Source: Candidatus Kuenenbacteria bacterium GW2011_GWA2_42_15 | GTDB taxonomy: Bacteria > Patescibacteriota > Patescibacteriia > UBA2196 > GWA2-42-15 | DNA: 8,564 nt | Direction of reading: 5' to 3' | NCBI GenBank assembly: GCA_000998185.1 | Contig: LCCW01000025.1 | Coordinates: 771 to 9,334, forward strand | In this document: positions 4,491 through 8,564 of the stretch, one piece after another | Layout: every line of letters begins with the position of its first letter | Numbering within the stretch: the first letter of the stretch is position 1 | Program-made: the position numbers and the translations under genes | The notes under the pieces: model-generated | Databases searched by the model: none | Told to the model about the DNA's origin: nothing | What the model saw: the letters and a program-made list of their open reading frames with translations, nothing else

Positions 4491-6986
4491 TTAAAAATTA
4501 TATTTATCCTCGCCCGCTCCATCCGCTTTTATCTCCTCTACCTCTGCTTCGTCAAACTCTTCTGTTTCCTCAACCACCGAGTCATCTCCCATATCTTTAT
4601 CATCTTCCTCAATTCCTTCTGCTTGACCGTCCATATTCTCAACTGCTGCCTGTTCATTAATATCCTTGCCTTCAATTTCGCCCCGCTCCTTCATCTCTCC
4701 TGCCGTGGCATCATCATCTTGAACCAAATATCTATTGTTTTCTTGTTTTCTTGATTTCTTGATTTCTTGATTTCTTGATCGGTTGTTTTCTTGCCCCAAT
4801 AATATCTCATCAGCCTGCTCCGCCAAGCTCTTCTCGCCCTTTTTAATTAATATCTCCCGCGGTTTTGCCCCGTCAGCCGGGCCAACCACCCCTTGTTGTT
4901 CCAGTAAATCCAAAATTCTCGCCGCTCTGGCGTAACCGATCCGCAGCCGCCTTTGCAGATATGATGCCGAGGCCTTTTTCTCGTTTAAAACTATGTCTCT
5001 GGCTTCGTCAAGCAAATCATCGTCTCCGTCGCTTTCATTTAAAACAATGCCGCCCAACCCCAAGGTCATCTGTCTCTCCGTCACCTCGTCAACATAATCG
5101 GGCAACCCGGCTTCTTTCAGATAAGCCACTGCATGCTCAATGTCTTCATCCGAGCAAAAAGCTCCCTGGATTCTTTTTGGCTTGGACAATTCAGCCGAAG
5201 TGTAAAGCATATCACCTCTGCCCAAAAGTTTTTCCGCTCCTGAAAAATCAAGGATGGTTCTGGAATCCATAAGCGAAGCCACGGAAAATGCTATTCTAGC
5301 CGTAATATTCGCTTTAATTAAACCGGTAATAATATCCACCGATGGTCGCTGGGTCGCCAAGATTAAATGAATCCCGACCGCTCTGGCCATCTGCGCCAAC
5401 CTGATTATCGCCGCCTCCACCTCCGCTCCAGCCACGGACATTAGTGTCGCCAATTCGTCAATTATAAAAACGATGTACGGCAATTTATCATTCGGGTGAG
5501 TCACATTGTAGCTCTGAATGTTTCTCTTACTGGCATTGGATAAAATATGAAAACGGCGCTCCATCTCGCTAATCGTCCACTTCAAAGCATTGATTGTTTT
5601 TTTCACTTCCGTCACCACCGGCGTCAACAGATAAGGAATATTGTTATAAGAAGTCATCTCTACTCTCTTTGGATCAACCAAAATAAATTTCAATTCATCC
5701 GGCTGGTTCTGATATAAAAGTGAAATAATAATGGAATTCAAACACACGGTCTTGCCGGAATTTGTCGCCCCGGCCACGAGCAAATGCGGCAACCTGGCCA
5801 AGTCAGCCAGACACGCATTGCCGGCCACATCTTGCCCAAGCGCAATAGTTAAACTTGATTTTCTTTCTTTAAAAACCGGCGACTCCAAAACTTGCCTCAA
5901 AGGCACGATCGCGATCTTACTGTTTGGCACCTCTACCCCAACCAAAGATTTTCCCGGTATCGGCGCTTCAATCCTGATCGGGTGCGCGGCCAAAGCCAAA
6001 GCCAGGTCATTACTCAAACCGAGTATCCTTGATAATTTGACGCCATCGGCCGGCCGAAAAGTATACTGCGTTACTGTCGGCCCAATGGCAATGCCTACCA
6101 TCTCCACCTCAATGCCGAAATTAGCCAATGTTTTCTTGATTTTTTCTTGGCAAAAAGCAATGTCACCGGCTGTCGGCTTGCCAGCTTTGTTGCTTAATAA
6201 TTCTAAAGGTAAAATTATTTTAGGATATTTTTTTCTTGCTCTTCCTCGCGCTACTGCTTCTTCCGCATCTTGGCCATCACTGTCAGACATTATTGCTTCT
6301 TGACTCTCGTCATTACCTTTTTCTTCCTTGATGTCCGCGATTTCTCGGCCTTCAAAATCCAAGTCTACTCCGGCCTCTTCTTGCCCTTCTGCCTCCCGGC
6401 CTATTTTTTTTAATCGGCGATAACTGATAAATTCATTTACTTTTTGCCGAGCGCTTTTTAAAGTCAGCCTTTCTATCAAATTTTCCAAAGTCGTATTGAA
6501 TAAAAGTAAAATCCCGACAATAAGCATGGCGAGCATTACTACCAGACTTCCCCACCTGCCCATGCCGATCAATTCCAGAAACGGCCACAAAATCAAATAA
6601 CCCACATAGCCGCCGCCAGTCCCGCTTTTTAATGAAAGGCTCATCATTTCCGGATTCCTGAATAGATGAAACAACCCGGAATAGCCAAACACGCTCAAAG
6701 TCATGCCCAGCCAGTTGGCGCCTTTAAAAAAATTATGAGCCGGCTTCAAAGAGAAATAGCTGGCCAAAATTAAAATCAAAGGGAATATCCAAAATCCCCA
6801 GCCGAAAACCAGCTTTAAAATATAATAGACATATCGGCCGAATGTTCCGGCTAAATCAAAAATGGAAAGTAAGCTCAAAAATGCCAAAGCCATTAAAACC
6901 ACTATTAAAATTCCTTTCCTCGTGGGCGGCTCCACTCCTGGCAAAAGTTCGTCAAAACCCAGCCTTCCGCTTCTTTTTTTAACCAT
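4491..6986 (-). CDS. ftsK: DNA translocase FtsK/SpoIIIE
   Basis: FtsK is a hexameric septal motor that pumps chromosomal DNA and activates Xer recombination. Four or five membrane segments lie in residues 25-163, followed by a charged linker (about 165-255), the alpha domain (from about 256) and the RecA-like motor. Walker A is GATNSGKT (406-413) and Walker B is YIVFIIDELA (504-513, Asp510/Glu511); the family block ATQRPSVDIITGLIKAN (544-560) is intact. The winged-helix gamma domain, which reads polar DNA signals and contacts Xer, is at about 655-714 (YLQRRLRIGYARAARILDLLEQQGVV). Most FtsK proteins end soon after gamma. This one continues for about 117 residues with a very acidic tail, which begins near an octamer DNA repeat. 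Total 831 residues. A promoter lies just upstream, and the RodZ-like gene follows after 1 nt. Confidence 0.96.
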   Translation of the reverse strand: MVKKRSGRLGFDELLPGVEPPTRKGILIVVLMALAFLSLLSIFDLAGTFGRYVYYILKLVFGWGFWIFPLILILASYFSLKPAHNFFKGANWLGMTLSVFGYSGLFHLFRNPEMMSLSLKSGTGGGYVGYLILWPFLELIGMGRWGSLVVMLAMLIVGILLLFNTTLENLIERLTLKSARQKVNEFISYRRLKKIGREAEGQEEAGVDLDFEGREIADIKEEKGNDESQEAIMSDSDGQDAEEAVARGRARKKYPKIILPLELLSNKAGKPTAGDIAFCQEKIKKTLANFGIEVEMVGIAIGPTVTQYTFRPADGVKLSRILGLSNDLALALAAHPIRIEAPIPGKSLVGVEVPNSKIAIVPLRQVLESPVFKERKSSLTIALGQDVAGNACLADLARLPHLLVAGATNSGKTVCLNSIIISLLYQNQPDELKFILVDPKRVEMTSYNNIPYLLTPVVTEVKKTINALKWTISEMERRFHILSNASKRNIQSYNVTHPNDKLPYIVFIIDELATLMSVAGAEVEAAIIRLAQMARAVGIHLILATQRPSVDIITGLIKANITARIAFSVASLMDSRTILDFSGAEKLLGRGDMLYTSAELSKPKRIQGAFCSDEDIEHAVAYLKEAGLPDYVDEVTERQMTLGLGGIVLNESDGDDDLLDEARDIVLNEKKASASYLQRRLRIGYARAARILDLLEQQGVVGPADGAKPREILIKKGEKSLAEQADEILLGQENNRSRNQEIKKSRKQENNRYLVQDDDATAGEMKERGEIEGKDINEQAAVENMDGQAEGIEEDDKDMGDDSVVEETEEFDEAEVEEIKADGAGEDKYNF
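4730..4793 (-). repeat. Octamer tandem array inside the ftsK 3' end
   Basis: Read on the - strand from 4793, the DNA divides into eight 8-nt units: CAAGAAAA, CAACCGAT, CAAGAAAT three times (4777-4754), CAAGAAAA twice, then CAATAGAT. Six of the eight fit CAAGAAA[A/T]. It encodes about residues 732-753 of FtsK, including EIKKSRKQENNR. Because 8 is not a multiple of 3, gain or loss of one unit shifts the frame. Reading onward, one alternative frame reaches TAG at 4734-4732 and the other TGA at 4693-4691. Confidence 0.9.
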
Positions 6987-7019
6987 ATTTACAAAAAATA
7001 TTAATTTCTTCCCTCCCTT

Positions 7020-7048
7020 ATTCTAACATTTTTTAGGCTCAAAGACAA
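7020..7048 (-). promoter_or_regulatory. Probable ftsK promoter with extended -10
   Basis: On the - strand, TTGTCT (7048-7043) and TAGAAT (7025-7020) are 17 nt apart, and TG precedes the -10 box in the extended form TGTTAGAAT. Transcription would start near 7012, giving a leader of about 25 nt before the ATG at 6986. A GGGAGGG run lies at the probable start of this leader, too far from the ATG to serve as a ribosome binding site. Confidence 0.5.
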
Positions 7049-7101
7049 ACGAAAAAACAATCAAGTTTATTCCAATCGCGAGCGAGTGATCCCGCGGCAA
7101 A

Positions 7102-7914
7102 CTATAACGGACTTTTAATATTCTTTAAGCTGGGATTAGTTACTTTGGTATAAATTTGCGTAGTTCTAATATTGGCATGGCCTAATAATTCTTGCACATA
7201 ACGGACATCCACGCCATTTTCCAAAAGATGCGTGGCAAAGCTGTGGCGCAAAGAATGAAAACTGGCCGGTTTTTTAATGCCCGCTTTTTTCAAGGCCGAA
7301 TAAAAAACTTTTTGCGCGCTCATCTCCGTCAACTTACCGCCCCGGTTGCTCTCAAAAACATAATCATCATTTTCCCTGCCAGCCATTATAATTTTCAATT
7401 CCTCAATTATATTTTTTGACAAAACAGTCAGACGATCTTTTTTGCCTTTGCCTTGCCTGACGATTAAAGTTAATTCATCCAAATTAACATCAGCCACTTT
7501 CAGCCGCACCACTTCGCTCACCCGCAGCCCCGCGCCATAAGCCAAAGCGACCATCATTTTATGCTTCAAATTATCAATACAATTAATTATTTGCCGGATT
7601 TCTTCCCGTGATAAAACAATGGGCAATTTTTGACTTTTTTTGGGATGTCTAATTTTTTCAAAATTTTTTCTTTTATAAATCTCGCAAAAAATAAAATTAA
7701 TGGCGTTGGCGCATAAAGCAATAGTTTGGCTGGCTAATTTTTTATCTTGCTTATTTAAAAGATACTTTTTAACTTCTTGCTCTGACAAATTACCCAGCGG
7801 TTTTTTAAAGTACGCGTACAAATCCCGCGCCACAAAAGTATAGGCCTTAATGGTTTTAGGGCTATAATTGCGTAATTTTAATTCTTGAGTTATAATTTCT
7901 ATAAGATTAGCCAT
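7102..7914 (-). CDS. Tyrosine recombinase, XerA/XerD-like
   Basis: This is a site-specific recombinase that cuts and rejoins DNA through a tyrosine-DNA bond. The N-terminal SAM-like core-binding domain (about 1-88, starting LIEIITQELKLRNYSPKTIKAY) precedes the catalytic domain (about 96-270). All catalytic residues are present: Arg131 (GAGLRVSEV), Lys156 (RQGKGKKDR), His220 and Arg223 (HSLRHSFATH), His246 (LLGH) and the nucleophile Tyr255 (TQIYTKV). At 270 residues it is slightly shorter than E. coli XerC/XerD. The C-terminus (NPSLKNIKSPL) resembles single-recombinase XerA-type proteins, from memory of the family. Its place directly before ftsK supports chromosome-dimer resolution rather than phage integration, and no mobile-element ends are visible. 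An alternative role as an integron- or transposon-type integrase cannot be excluded. Its promoter implies a leaderless mRNA. Confidence 0.93.
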   Translation of the reverse strand: MANLIEIITQELKLRNYSPKTIKAYTFVARDLYAYFKKPLGNLSEQEVKKYLLNKQDKKLASQTIALCANAINFIFCEIYKRKNFEKIRHPKKSQKLPIVLSREEIRQIINCIDNLKHKMMVALAYGAGLRVSEVVRLKVADVNLDELTLIVRQGKGKKDRLTVLSKNIIEELKIIMAGRENDDYVFESNRGGKLTEMSAQKVFYSALKKAGIKKPASFHSLRHSFATHLLENGVDVRYVQELLGHANIRTTQIYTKVTNPSLKNIKSPL

Positions 7915-7920
7915 ACAAAA

Positions 7921-7950
7921 ATTATACCATAAAGTTTAGATAACATACAA
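7921..7950 (-). promoter_or_regulatory. Promoter of the xer gene, implying a leaderless mRNA
   Basis: On the - strand a consensus TATAAT (7926-7921) is preceded by TGG, making an extended -10 (TGGTATAAT). A weak -35, TTGTAT (7950-7945), lies 18 nt upstream. Six bases separate the -10 box from the ATG, so the usual start point falls on the A of the start codon (7914). No ribosome binding site could then exist. The box is the best promoter match in the window. Confidence 0.65.
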
Positions 7951-7983
7951 ATTTACAACATTATCAACCAAAAAGTTTAGATA
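7931..7983. repeat. Pair of 12-bp direct repeats in the divergent xer/pepE spacer
   Basis: AAAGTTTAGATA occurs at 7931-7942 and again at 7972-7983, start to start 41 bp apart, about four helical turns. The match ends exactly at 12 bp on both sides. The first copy lies between the -35 and -10 boxes of the xer promoter; the second overlaps the possible promoter of the divergent gene. This placement suits a shared operator, but AT-rich DNA makes chance repeats fairly likely. Confidence 0.5.
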
Positions 7984-8005
7984 TAAACCAGTTGTCTGAA
8001 ATAAT
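7976..8005 (+). promoter_or_regulatory. Weak candidate promoter of the peptidase E-like gene
   Basis: TTTAGA (7976-7981) and AATAAT (8000-8005) are 18 nt apart and match the two consensus boxes at 4 and 5 of 6 positions. Transcription would start about 9 nt before the ATG at 8021. The match is modest for AT-rich DNA. Confidence 0.25.
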
Positions 8006-8020
8006 TTTTTTCTTAACGCA

Positions 8021-8564
8021 ATGAAAACATTAATCCTTGCTTCAAGTGGACAATTCATCACCGCCAATAATGTGGATGATTTTTTGCCGAAGAAAATAGC
8101 AGATTGTAAAATTGCATATATTATTACTGCGTCGAAAAAAGTTGATGATACTGGCTATATTGAAAGACATCGGCAAAAAATGAACGAGCTGAACTTCTCC
8201 TTCACAGAAATAGATATTGCAGGTAAAAATGAGGAGGAATTAAAAAAGGCACTCGACGGGCATGATATTATAATGGTTGAAGGTGGAAACACGTTTTACT
8301 TGTTAAAAGCTGTCCGCGAGAGTGGCTTTGAAAATGTTATCAAGGATTTGATTGAAAAAGGTGTGGTTTATGTAGGCTCAAGTGCTGGCTCATATATTGC
8401 GTGCCCGTCGATCATAATGGCAACATGGTCAACTCGTGGTTTTGATAGATGTGGAATTACAGAGTACTCAGCTATGAATTTAGTGCCTTTTTTAATCAAG
8501 GCTCATTACAAGCCCGATATGAAAGAAATGTTAAGTGAAAAAACAAAAGACCTGCAATATCAGA
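8021..8564 (+). CDS. Peptidase E-like (S51 family) protein, 3' end cut by the window
   Basis: The frame runs open for 181 codons from the ATG at 8021 to the window end without a stop, so the C-terminus is missing. S51 enzymes include aspartyl dipeptidase (PepE) and cyanophycinase, which have a class I glutamine amidotransferase-like fold with a Ser nucleophile. Visible signatures are the opening strand MKTLILASSG, EGGNTFYLLKAV (87-98) and the nucleophile elbow VYVGSSAGS (116-124), with Ser121 the expected nucleophile as in the SAG motif of PepE. His162 in PFLIKAHY is a plausible catalytic His. The fit favours a PepE-like dipeptidase over cyanophycinase, but the exact substrate is not determined. 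No signal peptide is visible, so it should be cytoplasmic. No Shine-Dalgarno sequence precedes it. It is transcribed away from xer across a 106-nt spacer. Confidence 0.88.
   Translation, partial: MKTLILASSGQFITANNVDDFLPKKIADCKIAYIITASKKVDDTGYIERHRQKMNELNFSFTEIDIAGKNEEELKKALDGHDIIMVEGGNTFYLLKAVRESGFENVIKDLIEKGVVYVGSSAGSYIACPSIIMATWSTRGFDRCGITEYSAMNLVPFLIKAHYKPDMKEMLSEKTKDLQYQ

Noticed and set aside
4490..4522. Upstream ATG at 4522 for the RodZ-like gene
   Set aside because: It would overlap ftsK by 32 nt and add 11 residues with no family match; the ATG at 4489 directly after the ftsK stop is better placed.
5731..6303. 190-codon open frame antisense to ftsK
   Set aside because: It lies opposite the conserved FtsK motor region and shows no family features.
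6987..7101. dif site or xer terminator between xer and ftsK
   Set aside because: Only a 5-bp stem (7075-7079 with 7086-7090, one wobble pair) is visible, and no 28-bp partly symmetrical dif-like sequence was found.

Overview
The window looks like chromosomal DNA of a Candidate Phyla Radiation (Patescibacteria) bacterium, most likely a Parcubacteria-type lineage. This is inferred from compact AT-rich genes, genes without Shine-Dalgarno sequences, a GC-rich hairpin-rich spacer containing the perfect palindrome CCTGCCTGCCGGCAGGCAGG, a membrane-anchored HTH protein with an Ig-like C-terminus, and a single XerA/XerD-like recombinase. No rRNA or tRNA is present, so the assignment rests on family resemblance only.

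Layout. Positions 1-785 hold no credible gene. They carry a dense series of perfect inverted repeats, a possibly structured 114-nt segment and degenerate direct repeats. Positions 786-1987 (+) are the conserved rpsF-ssb-rpsR cluster (S6, single-strand binding protein, S18), closed by a hairpin terminator that can work in both directions. Positions 2200-7914 (-) read, in transcription order: a Xer tyrosine recombinase, an FtsK DNA translocase, a RodZ-like HTH membrane protein, an unrecognised 137-residue protein, and RecA. A divergent gene at 8021 (+), cut by the window end, encodes a peptidase E-like (S51) serine hydrolase.

How the genes fit together. Xer and FtsK form the usual chromosome-dimer resolution pair: FtsK pumps DNA at the septum and switches on Xer at dif. 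The RodZ-like gene starts one nucleotide after the ftsK stop codon and links the group to the cell envelope and division. The unrecognised gene and recA appear to share a good promoter at 3737-3765. SSB and RecA, on facing operons, are both core recombination and repair proteins.

The most unusual point is an octamer tandem array (CAAGAAAW units) inside the ftsK 3' end, just after the gamma domain. A change of one unit would shift the frame, and both alternative frames meet a stop within about 50 nt. The long acidic FtsK tail could therefore be switched off by replication slippage while the motor stays intact. The other main points are the hairpin cluster at 155-416, a near-perfect promoter that would make the xer mRNA leaderless, and a pair of 12-bp direct repeats in the xer/pepE divergent spacer. 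I see no phage, IS, CRISPR, toxin-antitoxin or defence system, and no clear multi-gene novel system.
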